Counted from the first letter of the stretch, positions 27,699-37,144 are shown. The stretch is 64,000 nt of DNA from Streptomyces collinus Tu 365 (GCF_000444875.1 NC_021985.1:4298170-4362169); one strand, 5' to 3'. Numbers and translations are program-made. Notes: generated by a model not told the origin, from the sequence alone.

Positions 27699-28994
27699 AT
27701 GCCCGACCAGTCCCTCCCCGAGGCCCGTACGCCCGCCGCCCCCGCGGCGCCCGCGGCGCCGGAACCCGCCGACGCCCCCGGCCGGGGTGTCTCCCGGCGC
27801 GCCCTGCTCGGCACGGCCGGTGCCACCGGACTCGTGCTCGGCGCGGCCGGCGGCGCCGTGGGCTACACGGCGGCGCCCGCCCAGGCCACTCCGCTCACCT
27901 CGGTGGGGTCCGGTCGGGCGATGTTTCACGGGAAACATCAGCCCGGCATCACCGAGGGGCTGCAGGCCCGCGGCCACCTGGTCGCGTTCGACCTGACGCC
28001 CGGCGCGGGCCGCAGGGAGGCGGCGGCCCTGCTGCGCCGCTGGTCGGGCACGGCCGAGCGGCTGATGGCCGGCGAGACGACCGGGCACGACGACACCGGC
28101 GTCGCCCGGGACGCGGGCCCGTCCTCGCTGACCGTCACCTTCGGCTTCGGACACAGCTTCTTCGGCCGGACCGGCCTGGAGAAGCAGCGGCCCGGCGCCC
28201 TGGACCCGCTGCCCGACTTCTCCGGCGACCGGCTCGACAAGCGGCGCAGCGACGGGGACCTGTGGGTGCAGATCGGTGCCGACGACGCCCTGGTCGCCTT
28301 CCACGCGCTGCGCGCGATCCAGAAGGACGCCGGGAACGCGGCCCGGGTCCGCTGGCAGATGAACGGCTTCAACCGCACCCCGGGGGCGACGGCCCACCCG
28401 ATGACCGCCCGCAACCTCATGGGCCAGGTCGACGGCACCCGCAACCCCAAGCCCTCCGACGCCGACTTCGACCGGCGGATCTTCGTGCCCCCCTCGGGCG
28501 AGCCCGCCTGGATGGCGAACGGCTCCTACGCCGTCGTACGCCGGATCCGCATGCTCCTCGACGACTGGGAGAAGCTGTCGCGGCCGGACCAGGAGGCGGT
28601 GATCGGGCGCCGCAAGGCCGACGGGGCGCCCCTGTCCGGGGGCGGTGAGACGACCCCGATGGACCTGGAGAAGGCCGACGCCAAGGGCGAGTACGTCGTG
28701 CCGCTCAACGCGCACGCCCGGATCACCCGGCCCGACCGGAACGGCGGCGCGGCCATGCTGCGGCGCCCGTTCTCCTACCACGACGGGATCGACGCGGACG
28801 GCACACCGGACGCCGGGCTGCTCTTCGTCTGCTGGCAGGCGGACCCGCTGCGCGGCTTCGTGCCGGTGCAGCGCAAGCTGGACCGCGGGGACGCCCTGTC
28901 GACGTACATCCGTCACGAGGCGAGCGGTCTGTTCGCGGTACCCGGCGGGGCGGCCGACGGGGAGTACGTGGGCCAGCGGCTGCTGGAGGAGTGA
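27699..28994 (+). CDS. DyP-type haem peroxidase with Tat signal
   Basis: Protein of 431 residues. The Tat signal RGVSRRALLGTAGATGLVLG ends near residue 65, so it is exported folded. The DyP motif GQVDGTRNP (about 242-250) supplies the distal Asp; a proximal His in PLNAHARITRP and a later Arg region fit the family. In S. lividans the homologue DtpA works with Sco and ECuC in GlxA maturation, matching its place at the end of this copper operon. A parS-like sequence lies inside the coding region and encodes MFHGKH. Confidence 0.92.
   Translation: MPDQSLPEARTPAAPAAPAAPEPADAPGRGVSRRALLGTAGATGLVLGAAGGAVGYTAAPAQATPLTSVGSGRAMFHGKHQPGITEGLQARGHLVAFDLTPGAGRREAAALLRRWSGTAERLMAGETTGHDDTGVARDAGPSSLTVTFGFGHSFFGRTGLEKQRPGALDPLPDFSGDRLDKRRSDGDLWVQIGADDALVAFHALRAIQKDAGNAARVRWQMNGFNRTPGATAHPMTARNLMGQVDGTRNPKPSDADFDRRIFVPPSGEPAWMANGSYAVVRRIRMLLDDWEKLSRPDQEAVIGRRKADGAPLSGGGETTPMDLEKADAKGEYVVPLNAHARITRPDRNGGAAMLRRPFSYHDGIDADGTPDAGLLFVCWQADPLRGFVPVQRKLDRGDALSTYIRHEASGLFAVPGGAADGEYVGQRLLEE
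27923..27936. other. parS-like site in the DyP peroxidase gene
   Basis: GTTTCACGGGAAAC differs by one central base from the ParB-binding consensus GTTTCACGTGAAAC. It is flanked by symmetric GAT/ATC, making a near-palindrome of 20 bases. Confidence 0.6.
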
Positions 28995-29075
28995 ACAGGG
29001 GGTTCAAACCACCCGGTCGAGTGGCTTCCCTGAGACAAGGGAGTCGCGTCCACCGACGGCCATTAGGGTGAGGAC

Positions 29076-30008
29076 ATGCCAGCGAGCTATGCGTATCTCG
29101 GTCCCGAAGGCACCTTCACCGAAGTGGCCCTGCGCACGCTTCCGGAGGCCGCCACCCGGGAGCTGATCCCGTACGTGTCGGTGCAGTCCGCGCTGGACGC
29201 GGTGCGCGTCGGCGAGGCCGAGGCCGCGTTCGTGCCGATCGAGAACTCCGTCGAGGGCGGGATCACCACCACCCTGGACGAGCTGGTCGCGGGCGAGCCG
29301 CTGATGATCTACCGCGAGGTGCTGCTGTCGATCACCTTCGCGCTGCTGGTCCGTCCGGGCACGAAGCTGACGGACATCAAGACGGTCTCCGCCCATCCGG
29401 CCGCCCAGCCGCAGGTGCGCAACTGGCTGCGCAACAACCTCCCGGAGGTGCACTGGGAGTCGGCCGCCTCGAACGCGGACGCGGCCCGACTGGTCCAGGA
29501 GGGCCGGTACGACGCGGCCTTCGCCGGTGAGTTCGCCGCCGCCCGGTACGGCCTGGAGGCCCTGGAGACGGGCATCCACGACGCGGAGAACGCCCAGACC
29601 CGGTTCGTGCTGGTCGGCCGCCCGGCCCGGCCGGCGGCACCGACCGGTGCCGACAAGACCTCGGTGGTGCTGTGGCAGCGGGACGACCACCCCGGTGCCC
29701 TGCGCGACCTGCTCGGCGAGTTCGCCACCCGGGGCATCAACCTCATGCTGCTGCAGTCCCGGCCCACCGGGGCCGGCATCGGCAACTACTGCTTCTGCAT
29801 CGACGCCGAGGGTCATATCTCCGACCGCCGGGTGGCGGAGGCGCTGATGGGCCTGAAGCGCATCTGTCTGCAGGTGCGTTTCCTCGGTTCCTATCCCCGC
29901 GCGGACATCCGGCCGGGCGAGGCGCGGCCCCGGCTGCCCGGAACCTCGGACGCGGAGTTCGTGGCCGCGGCCGACTGGGTGGCGCGCTGCCAGGACGGCC
30001 GGTTCTGA
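29076..30008 (+). CDS. pheA: Prephenate dehydratase
   Basis: Protein of 310 residues converting prephenate to phenylpyruvate in phenylalanine synthesis. It starts SYAYLGPEGTFTE, the classic N-terminus, with VPIENSVEGG (about 50) and the catalytic threonine in AQTRFVLVG (about 173). The C-terminal ACT domain (about 190-275: PGALRDLLGEFATRGINLML, LQSRPTG, NYCFCIDAEGH) is the phenylalanine-sensing module. No chorismate mutase domain is present. A short gap separates it from the copper operon; a DnaA-box region follows. Confidence 0.95.
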   Translation: MPASYAYLGPEGTFTEVALRTLPEAATRELIPYVSVQSALDAVRVGEAEAAFVPIENSVEGGITTTLDELVAGEPLMIYREVLLSITFALLVRPGTKLTDIKTVSAHPAAQPQVRNWLRNNLPEVHWESAASNADAARLVQEGRYDAAFAGEFAAARYGLEALETGIHDAENAQTRFVLVGRPARPAAPTGADKTSVVLWQRDDHPGALRDLLGEFATRGINLMLLQSRPTGAGIGNYCFCIDAEGHISDRRVAEALMGLKRICLQVRFLGSYPRADIRPGEARPRLPGTSDAEFVAAADWVARCQDGRF

Positions 30009-30557
30009 AGCGCCCCAGCGCGCTTCCGGCCGGTCGTATCTGCACATCATCGTTATCCACAGGAGTTATCCACAGGTCCGCTTCTCGACCTGGGGACAAG
30101 TCGACACGGCGGGGCGATGCGGTCGACAAATCGCCCTGGACGCCCCAGATGCGGCCACCGTCCCGCACGTCACCCTTCGTCCATCCGTTTCCTTTGGTTC
30201 ATCTTTTGGGGCGACCCCTTTCCACCCGAAAGTGGGTGTCGCCCCTGTTTGGACCGGGAATTCATCAGTCCGGCCATAACTTCCGGAGTGATCAATTCCG
30301 AAATCCACAGAGTTTCCGCACAGCCTGTGGATAACTCTCCGGAGTCCACGGATTCCTGTGGACAACGGGCCCGCCAAGTGCCCCTCCCCCCAAGGAAATC
30401 AGGTCAACGGGAGGCCCACCGGCTGCCTCGTCCCAGGGAAGGTACGGCTCGGCTTGACCTCACGGACACTCTGCGCAATTGCCTCATAACGGCACGCACG
30501 GCGCGGGACGCAATAGTGAGTCGTGGCCCGCGAGCCCGCACCGGTAGCCTTGGCCCC
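30009..30557. other. Intergenic region with four DnaA boxes upstream of serS
   Basis: Perfect boxes: TTATCCACA at 30053-30061 and 30066-30074 (13 bases apart), TGTGGATAA at 30326-30334 and TGTGGACAA at 30357-30365. The two pairs face each other. The sequence between is relatively AT-rich for this genome. No gene is seen. The last 60 bases hold the serS promoter region (TAGCCT just before the start). Confidence 0.7.
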
Positions 30558-31835
30558 GTGATTGACCTTCGCCTGCTCCGTGAGGACCCCGACCGTGTGC
30601 GCGCGTCCCAGCGCGCCCGTGGAGAGGACGTCGCGCTCGTCGACTCCCTCCTGTCTGCCGACGAGCGGCGCAGGTCCTCCGGCGTCCGCTTCGACGAGCT
30701 GCGTGCCGAGCAGAAGCAGCTCGGCAAGCTGATCCCCAAGGCCTCCGCCGACGAGAAGGCCGAACTGCTCAAGCGTGCCGAGCAGCTGAAGGCCGACGTC
30801 AAGGCCGCCGACGCCGAGCGCGACGCGGCCGACGCCGAGACCCAGCAGCTCCTGCTCCGGCTCGGCAACCTCGTCCACCCCGACGTGCCCGTCGGTGGCG
30901 AGGAGGACTTCGTCACGCTGGAGACACACGGCACCATCCGCGACTTCGGCGCCGAGGGCTTCGAGCCCAGGGACCACCTGGAGCTGGGCCAGATCCTCGG
31001 CGCGATCGACGTCGAGCGCGGCGCCAAGGTCTCCGGCTCCCGCTTCTACTTCCTCACCGGTGTCGGCGCCCTGCTGGAGCTGGCCCTGGTGAACGCGGCG
31101 ATCGCGCAGGCCACGGCAGCCGGCTTCACACCGATGCTGACCCCGGCACTGGTCCGCCCGCAGTCCATGGCCGGCACCGGCTTCCTCGGCCAGGCGGCCC
31201 AGGACGTCTACCACCTCGACAAGGACGACCTGTACCTGGTCGGCACCTCCGAGGTCCCACTCGCGGCGTACCACATGGACGAGATCATCGACGCCGACCG
31301 GCTGCCGCTGCGCTACGCGGGCTTCTCCCCGTGCTTCCGCCGCGAGGCCGGCTCGCACGGCAAGGACACGCGCGGCATCTTCCGCGTGCACCAGTTCGAC
31401 AAGGTCGAGATGTTCTCCTACGTCACTCCCGAGGACTCGCAGGAGGAGCACAAGCGCCTCCTGGAGTGGGAGAAGCAGTGGCTGACCTCGCTCGAGCTGC
31501 CGTTCCGCGTCATCGACGTCGCCTCCGCCGACCTCGGCGCCTCGGCCTCGCGCAAGTACGACTGCGAGGCGTGGGTCCCGACCCAGGGCAAGTACCGCGA
31601 GCTGACCTCGACCTCGGACTGCACCGAGTTCCAGTCCCGCCGCCTGTCGATCCGGCTCCGCGACGGCAAGCAGGTCAGGCCGCTGGCGACGCTCAACGGC
31701 ACGCTCTGCGCCGTACCGCGCACGATCGTGGCGATCCTGGAGAACCACCAGCAGGCCGACGGTTCCGTCCGGGTCCCCGAGGTGCTGCGCCCGTACCTGG
31801 GCGGCCGGGAGGTCCTGGAGCCGGTCGCCAAGTGA
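30558..31835 (+). CDS. serS: Seryl-tRNA synthetase
   Basis: Class II synthetase of 425 residues. The N-terminal coiled-coil arm (about 30-100, ELRAEQKQLGKLIPKASADE) grips the long variable arm of tRNA-Ser. Motif 2 is in FSPCFRREAGSHGKDTRGIF and motif 3 in LATLNGTLCAVPRTIVAILE. Start GTG 30558 (VIDLRLLRED) is the conserved N-terminus; no Shine-Dalgarno is visible and TAGCCT lies eight bases ahead, so a leaderless message is likely. It is coupled by GTGA to the HAD gene. A tRNA-Ser(GCU) gene lies 0.8 kb downstream. Confidence 0.96.
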   Translation: MIDLRLLREDPDRVRASQRARGEDVALVDSLLSADERRRSSGVRFDELRAEQKQLGKLIPKASADEKAELLKRAEQLKADVKAADAERDAADAETQQLLLRLGNLVHPDVPVGGEEDFVTLETHGTIRDFGAEGFEPRDHLELGQILGAIDVERGAKVSGSRFYFLTGVGALLELALVNAAIAQATAAGFTPMLTPALVRPQSMAGTGFLGQAAQDVYHLDKDDLYLVGTSEVPLAAYHMDEIIDADRLPLRYAGFSPCFRREAGSHGKDTRGIFRVHQFDKVEMFSYVTPEDSQEEHKRLLEWEKQWLTSLELPFRVIDVASADLGASASRKYDCEAWVPTQGKYRELTSTSDCTEFQSRRLSIRLRDGKQVRPLATLNGTLCAVPRTIVAILENHQQADGSVRVPEVLRPYLGGREVLEPVAK

Positions 31836-32635
31836 GCGCCGCATTCCCGTACCGCCTGATCGCCACCGACCTCGACGGAACGCTGCTGCGCTCCGACGAG
31901 TCGATCTCGCAGCGCACCCGTGAGGCGCTCGCCGCGGCCACCGCGGCGGGCGCGGCGCACATCGTCGTCACCGGACGCGCGGTCCCCTGGACCCGGCACA
32001 TCCTGGACGACCTGGGCTACGACGGGCTCGCCGTCTGCGGCCAGGGCGCCCAGGTGTACGACGCGGGGGCGCACCGCCTGCTGACCTCCGTCACCCTGGA
32101 CCGGCAGCTGGCGGGCGTGGCCCTGGCCAAGATCGAGGCCGAGGTGGGCCCGCTGTACCTGGCGGCGAGCCGGGACGGCCTGGACGGCGAGGTGCTGGTG
32201 GGGCCGGGTTACGCGGTCACCGGCCGGCTTCCGGCGACGCCGTTCACGGACGCCTCGGATCTGTGGACCGCCCCGCTGAACAAGATCTACATACAGCATC
32301 CGGAGCTGGGTGACGACGAGCTGGCGGCGGCGGCCCGCAGCGCGGCCGGCGGTTTCGTCACGGTCGCCATGGCGGGCGAGGGCATCGTGGAGCTGCTGCC
32401 GCTCGGCCTTTCCAAGGCCACGGGCCTGTCGCTGGCGGCCCGCCGGCTGGGCCTGAAGGCGGCCGACACGATCGCCTTCGGCGACATGCCCAACGACATC
32501 CCGATGTTCGCCTGGGCCGCCCGGGGCGTGGCCATGGCCAACGCCCACGAGGAGCTGCGCGCGGTGGCGGACGAGGTGACGGCCTCCCACGAGGAGGACG
32601 GCATCGCGCTGGTGCTGGAGCGGTTGCTGGGCTGA
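31832..32635 (+). CDS. HAD-family (Cof-type) phosphatase
   Basis: Protein of 267 residues, GTG start overlapping the serS stop. Motif I is YRLIATDLDGTLLRSDE, motif II VVTGR, motif III lysine in LPLGLSKATGLS, and motif IV FGDMPNDIPMF, all as in Cof-like sugar-phosphate or nucleotide phosphatases. A C2B cap lies between. The substrate is unknown. It is a paralogue of the protein encoded at 42525. The serS-HAD pairing is conserved in Streptomyces and suggests a housekeeping role. Confidence 0.9.
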   Translation: MSAAFPYRLIATDLDGTLLRSDESISQRTREALAAATAAGAAHIVVTGRAVPWTRHILDDLGYDGLAVCGQGAQVYDAGAHRLLTSVTLDRQLAGVALAKIEAEVGPLYLAASRDGLDGEVLVGPGYAVTGRLPATPFTDASDLWTAPLNKIYIQHPELGDDELAAAARSAAGGFVTVAMAGEGIVELLPLGLSKATGLSLAARRLGLKAADTIAFGDMPNDIPMFAWAARGVAMANAHEELRAVADEVTASHEEDGIALVLERLLG

Positions 32636-32669
32636 GCGCCGCCCGGCGCTCGTACGGTGGTCACATCGC

Positions 32670-32755
<86 letters not shown>

Positions 32756-33071
32756 GGGTGGGCGGCCCACGCGAGAGACACGTCGCGTGCTCGAAGCGGC
32801 CGCCCCGGGCTGTCCCCTGAGCTCTACGGAGGAGTGAGGATCACTCCGGAGCCCGCCTCGGACCGCCCTGTCGGGAGCTGGACGTACTGCCGTGCATGGA
32901 CATCGCCCCGCTCCTCTCCCGGTTCACGGCGCCGGGACGTTCCCGGCGGACGGCGCACGACCACTGTGCCCCCGCCGCCCGGTCCGGCGCCACCGATTTA
33001 AGCGGGGGCGCAGAGGGCGGAAGAGGCAGCGGGTACGGCCGGAACGCCGAGCAGGGGGAGGCGGCCGGAGG

Positions 33072-33338
33072 TCACCGGCGGCGCCGTCCGCGCCGCCTGG
33101 CCTTGCTGAAGAACCACCCCGCCGGCGGTTCGTCGGACCGCCACGGCCGCGGCTCGGGCTCCTCGGCCCGCCACCGGGCGGCGAGCATCCGGGCCCGGGC
33201 CGACGGCTCGGTGGTCCCGGCGGCGCGCACGAAGTCCTCGTCCAGGACCGTCCCGTCCCAGACCTCGTCCCCGTCGCCGTCCCTGCCGACGTCCCCGTCC
33301 CTGCCGGCGTCCTCGTGCCGCGGGGTGTCCTGCGCCAT
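33072..33338 (-). CDS. Small conserved hypothetical protein
   Basis: Protein of 88 residues, supported by the strong ribosome site AGGAGGTCGCAG directly before ATG 33338. An acidic N-terminus with DGDVGRDGDGDE is followed by DFVRAAGTTEPSARARMLAA, RW, and a basic C-terminus ending FFSKARRRGRRRR. No known domain. The charge segregation suggests a nucleic-acid or protein-binding role, but nothing more can be said. Two tandem AT-rich palindromes lie about 90-120 bases upstream. Confidence 0.65.
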   Translation of the reverse strand: MAQDTPRHEDAGRDGDVGRDGDGDEVWDGTVLDEDFVRAAGTTEPSARARMLAARWRAEEPEPRPWRSDEPPAGWFFSKARRRGRRRR

Positions 33339-33427
33339 CTGCGACCTCCTGACCGTTCGGCCGGGCGTGCGCCCGCCGGCGGTTCGTCCGCTGCGCCGAG
33401 TGTGCCCGGGCCGGGGTGAAGCCCCCG

Positions 33428-33459
33428 TCAGTACTGATCAGAAGTGATCAGTACTGATC
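33428..33459. promoter_or_regulatory. Tandem palindromic operator-like sites
   Basis: TCAGTACTGA (33428-33437) and GATCAGTACTGATC (33446-33459) are perfect palindromes. The shared core TCAGTACTGATC repeats exactly 20 bases apart, about two helical turns. They lie between the end of the ABC operon and the start of the small gene, and are strikingly AT-richer than their surroundings. Confidence 0.55.
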
Positions 33460-33477
33460 GGGAGCACGGACGCCTTC

Positions 33478-34197
33478 TCACTCCTCGCCGGCGAGTGTGA
33501 GCGTCCGCAGCTTCTGCCCGGCGTACCAGGTGGCGAGGACGGTGACCGCGACCAGCAGCACCGTCGCCGTGGTCAGCCCGACGTCCGAGGTGACCAGGTT
33601 GCCGCCGGCCACCTTGTGGGCGACGGCGAGCGACCACTGCTGGACGCTCAGGGTGCGCGCGCCGGAGACCAGGGAGCCGAACAGGGCCTCCCAGACCAGG
33701 GCGTAGACGAGACCGAACACCACCGCGTGCCGGGAGACCGTGCCGAGCAGCAGGAACATCGCCGCGTAGGCGATCGAGGCGACCAGGGCGGCCACCGTGT
33801 AGGCGACGGCGATCTGCTGCCCGTTGCCGTTGAGGATGAAGCCCGCGACGAGGGTCGGCAGGGCCGAGAAAACCATCGTCACGGCGATCGCCACGATCAG
33901 CTTGGTGAAGATGATCGTGGACCGCTTCACCGGCTTGGCCAGCAGGTACACCACCGAGCCGTCGTCGATCTCCGGCCCGATCGCGCCCGTGCCCGCGATG
34001 ACGCCGATGATCGGCACCATGGTGGCGAGCGCGAGCCCGCCCAGCAGGTCGGCGGCCGTCTGGTCGTCGGCGCCCGCGAGGCCCCGGACGACGACGGAGA
34101 TCGCGATCAGCAGCACGGGCAGCGCGCCCAGGATGAGGGCCCGGCGACGGCCGAGCAGGGCCCGGTAGGTGAGCCGGGCGACTGTGGGGTCGTACAT
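33478..34197 (-). CDS. ABC-2 type transporter permease (second pair)
   Basis: Protein of 239 residues with about six membrane segments, for example ALILGALPVLLIAISVVVRG and VVFGLVYALVWEALFGSLVS, in the ABC-2 permease pattern. Last gene of a leftward four-gene operon of ATPase-permease-ATPase-permease. It lies ten bases after the ATPase gene that presumably energises it. The substrate is unknown; drug, lipid or peptide export is typical of the group. Confidence 0.85.
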   Translation of the reverse strand: MYDPTVARLTYRALLGRRRALILGALPVLLIAISVVVRGLAGADDQTAADLLGGLALATMVPIIGVIAGTGAIGPEIDDGSVVYLLAKPVKRSTIIFTKLIVAIAVTMVFSALPTLVAGFILNGNGQQIAVAYTVAALVASIAYAAMFLLLGTVSRHAVVFGLVYALVWEALFGSLVSGARTLSVQQWSLAVAHKVAGGNLVTSDVGLTTATVLLVAVTVLATWYAGQKLRTLTLAGEE

Positions 34198-34207
34198 CTT
34201 CGGCCTC

Positions 34208-35119
34208 CTACGCCGCGACCAGATACGAGAACACGGACTCGAGGGACTCGTCGGACGGCGAGACCGTGAGCAGCCGGATGCCGTGGTCGCGGGCGACCTT
34301 GGGCAGCAGGGCGGTGAAGCGGCCGAAGTCCACGGCCTGGACGCGCAGCGCGCCCTCGGTGACGTCGACCTCGATGCCGGACGTCGAGGGGTCGGCGATC
34401 AGCGCGGCCGCGAGCGCGCGGTCGTCGCTGGAGCGCACCAGGTAGCGGTGCGGGCGGTCGGTCATCAGGCGGCGGATCTTGCGGAAGTCGCCACTGGCCG
34501 CGTGCCGTCCGGCGACGACGACCTCGATGTGCCAGGCGAGCTGCTCGACCTCTTCGAGGATGTGGGACGAGAACAGCACGGTGCGGCCCTCGTCCCCCAT
34601 GCGCCGCAGCAGGTCCATGAGCTGCATCCGCTGGCGCGGGTCCATGCCGTTGAACGGCTCGTCCAGCAGGAGCAGCGACGGGTCGTGCACCAGGGCGCTC
34701 GCCATCTTCACGCGCTGGCGCATGCCCTTGGAGTACGTCTGGATCTTGCGGTCCTGGGCGTACTCCATCTCGACCGTCGCGAGCGCCCGCTGGGCGGCCT
34801 TGGCGCCCAGGCCGTGCAGCTCGGCGTTGGCGACGACGAACTCGCGGCCAGTGAGGAAGTCGTACATCGCCTCGCGCTCGGGGACGATGCCGATGTGCTG
34901 GTAGATGGCCTCGTTGCGCCACACCGGCTGTCCGTCGAGGGTGACGGTGCCGGTGGAGGGGGCCAGGAAGCCGCCCATCATGTTGATGAGGGTGGACTTC
35001 CCGGCGCCGTTGGGGCCGAGCAGCCCGGTGACGCCGGGGCCGATGGTCATGGTGATGTCGTTGACGGCGACCACGTTGCCGAACCAGCGGGAGACGTGGT
35101 CGATGGAGAGCGTGGTCAC
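34208..35119 (-). CDS. ABC transporter ATP-binding protein (second pair)
   Basis: Protein of 303 residues from GTG 35119, overlapping the upstream permease stop by GTGA. Walker A GPNGAGKST, signature YSKGMRQRV, Walker B LLLLDEPFNGMDP and the switch His in FSSHILEEV are intact. The C-terminal 80 residues form an accessory domain (GALRVQAVDFGRFTALLPKV). Pairs with the permeases on either side. It belongs to the CcmA/DrrA-like class of exporters. Confidence 0.9.
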   Translation of the reverse strand: MTTLSIDHVSRWFGNVVAVNDITMTIGPGVTGLLGPNGAGKSTLINMMGGFLAPSTGTVTLDGQPVWRNEAIYQHIGIVPEREAMYDFLTGREFVVANAELHGLGAKAAQRALATVEMEYAQDRKIQTYSKGMRQRVKMASALVHDPSLLLLDEPFNGMDPRQRMQLMDLLRRMGDEGRTVLFSSHILEEVEQLAWHIEVVVAGRHAASGDFRKIRRLMTDRPHRYLVRSSDDRALAAALIADPSTSGIEVDVTEGALRVQAVDFGRFTALLPKVARDHGIRLLTVSPSDESLESVFSYLVAA

Positions 35120-36033
35120 AGGCCCACCTTCCGGTAGCGGCGCAGCAGGAGGCCGTAGGCGGCGGCGATCAGGCCCAGGACGACGAGGACGTAGACGACG
35201 CCCTGCGCGTCGGAGGGCCCGGCCGCCCCGGGGGACGCGGAGGTCGCGCCGAGGAACACGGACTGGACCCCGTCGATGAGGGTGACCGGTGAGAACAGGC
35301 CGATCCACGGGATGGCGCCGGCGTTGTCCTGGTTCTCGGCGATGGCCTGGAGCGTGGAGACCGCCCCGTAGGAGATCGTCATGACGGCGATGACGGCGGC
35401 GATGCCGAAGCCGCGCCGCGGGGTGACCGAGGCGATGACCAGGCCGATGCCGGCGAAGAGCAGCGAGAGCAGAGCCACGGACACCAGCCCCTGTGCGAAT
35501 CCCTCGGTCTGGTCGGCGAAGTCGAGCTTGGCCAGCAGCGCGCCGATGTAGAGCACCAGCAGCGGGGCCGCGGTGAGCACGAACAGGGCCGAGGCCAGCG
35601 CCGCGTACTTGGCGCGGACGTAGTCGGCGGTCTCGATCGGCCGCGAGAAGTACAGCGGCACGGTCTTGAAGCGCAGGTCGCGGGAGACCGACTGGGGCGC
35701 CTGCGAGGCGACGTACAGGCTGATGACGGCCTGCATGAGGATCGCGTAGCGGGTGTAGTCGACGGGCAGGTCCTTGGCCTTCGTGGCGACCGCGACGGCG
35801 ACCATGATGGCCGCGGGCACGCACATCACCACGAACAGCAGCATCGGCAGGACCTTGGACTTCACCGAGCGGCCGAGGCCGTAGGAGCCGCGCAGGGACT
35901 GCGAGTAGAGCGAGCGGGTGGCGTAGGAGCGGCCGAGGCGGGGGCCGTCGTAGTTGCGGTACCCGATGTTGTGGATGCGGGTCTGGTCGCCCGGCGGTGT
36001 CCCGGGGGCCCGGGTGGGCTGCTCAACGGCCAT
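35116..36033 (-). CDS. ABC transporter permease (first pair)
   Basis: Protein of 305 residues from ATG 36033, with GGAGG nine bases upstream. After a soluble stretch (IHNIGYRNYDGPRLGRSYAT) come six membrane segments, including VLPMLLFVVMCVPAAIMVAV and GVVYVLVVLGLIAAAYGLLL. Its start overlaps the preceding ATPase gene by 11 bases. The N-terminal YRNYDGPR motif is typical of actinobacterial ABC-2 permeases of this type. Substrate unknown. Confidence 0.85.
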   Translation of the reverse strand: MAVEQPTRAPGTPPGDQTRIHNIGYRNYDGPRLGRSYATRSLYSQSLRGSYGLGRSVKSKVLPMLLFVVMCVPAAIMVAVAVATKAKDLPVDYTRYAILMQAVISLYVASQAPQSVSRDLRFKTVPLYFSRPIETADYVRAKYAALASALFVLTAAPLLVLYIGALLAKLDFADQTEGFAQGLVSVALLSLLFAGIGLVIASVTPRRGFGIAAVIAVMTISYGAVSTLQAIAENQDNAGAIPWIGLFSPVTLIDGVQSVFLGATSASPGAAGPSDAQGVVYVLVVLGLIAAAYGLLLRRYRKVGL

Positions 36034-36991
36034 GTCCGACCGCCTCCTCGCGCTGCTCGTCCTCACTGGTGAAGACCTCGGAGATGTGGTGCCTGCGCTG
36101 CTCCATGCGCACCAGGCCGAGTCCCAGGTCGGCGACGACGTCGCGCACCAGGTCGTACGTCTCCTCGCCCTGCGCCGTCAGCAGCAGGACGTGGCCGGCG
36201 CCCGGCAGACCGCTGCCGGCCTCGACGCTCACCCCGCGCGCGTGCAGCGCCTCGCGGACCGCGCGGGTGCCGTCGGGGTGCTTGTCCGTGTCGGTGACCT
36301 CGATCGCGAGCGTCGTGGTGGTCTGCGTGAAGTCCGTGGTGGAACTGGAGCGCAGCAGCTTGCCGCCGTCCACGACGACGACGTGGTCGCAGGTGCGCTC
36401 CAGCTCGCCCAGCAGGTGGGAGGTGACCAGGACCGAGATGCCGAAGTCGGTGTGGATCCGGCGGATCAGCCCGAGCATGTCGTCGCGGCCCACCGGGTCG
36501 AGGCCGTTGGTCGGCTCGTCCAGGAAGACCAGCTGGGGGTCGTGCACCAGGGCCTGCGCGAGCTTCACCCGCTGCTTCATGCCGGTGGAGTAGCCGCCGA
36601 TGGGCCGGTAGCGCTCCTCGTACAGGCCCACGTGGCGCAGCGTGTCCGCGGTACGCTCGCGCGCGGCGGTGGGCGGCAGGCCGGACATGCGCGCCATGTG
36701 GACGACGAACTCGGTGGCCGAGACGTCGGGCGGCAGGCAGTCGTGCTCCGGCATGTAACCCACGCGCTCACGGATGGCGGCGCCCTCGGTGGCGACGTCG
36801 AGGCCGAGCACCGCGGCGCGGCCCTCCGTGGCGGGGGACAGACCCAGCAGGATCTTGATCAGGGTGGACTTGCCGGCGCCGTTGGCACCGACGAGCCCGG
36901 TCACACCGGGTCCGATGTCCACGGACAGCCGGTCGAGCGCGGTCACCCGGGGGAACCGCTTGCTCAGGCTTTCGGTCGCGATCACAGTCAC
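36023..36991 (-). CDS. ABC transporter ATP-binding protein (first pair)
   Basis: Protein of about 322 residues. Walker A GANGAGKST, signature YSTGMKQRV, Walker B LVFLDEPTNGLDP and switch TSHLLGELE are intact. The start is uncertain: in-frame GTG codons occur at 37018, 36997, 36991 and 36985, and none has a good Shine-Dalgarno; 36991 (VTVIATESLSKRF) is chosen by family habit. First gene of the four-gene transporter operon, behind a good -35/-10 promoter at 37145-37173. Confidence 0.85.
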   Translation of the reverse strand: MTVIATESLSKRFPRVTALDRLSVDIGPGVTGLVGANGAGKSTLIKILLGLSPATEGRAAVLGLDVATEGAAIRERVGYMPEHDCLPPDVSATEFVVHMARMSGLPPTAARERTADTLRHVGLYEERYRPIGGYSTGMKQRVKLAQALVHDPQLVFLDEPTNGLDPVGRDDMLGLIRRIHTDFGISVLVTSHLLGELERTCDHVVVVDGGKLLRSSSTTDFTQTTTTLAIEVTDTDKHPDGTRAVREALHARGVSVEAGSGLPGAGHVLLLTAQGEETYDLVRDVVADLGLGLVRMEQRRHHISEVFTSEDEQREEAVGHGR

Positions 36992-37144
36992 GTCCACGAC
37001 GGTAGTGACGCGGACCACCCCCGGGCGTCAGACCACAGAGCCGTCTTGACGTCAGCCCCAGGTATTACCCGGCCCTAAGGGATGCCCTGCCTGAGACCCA
37101 CCGCCGGTCGTCCACAGCCCTTGATCGCCCTATTGACGCCGACT

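Noticed and set aside
32896..33447. A rightward 183-codon frame opposite the small charged protein
   Set aside because: No ribosome site or motif; the opposite-strand gene has a strong site and a conserved-looking core.
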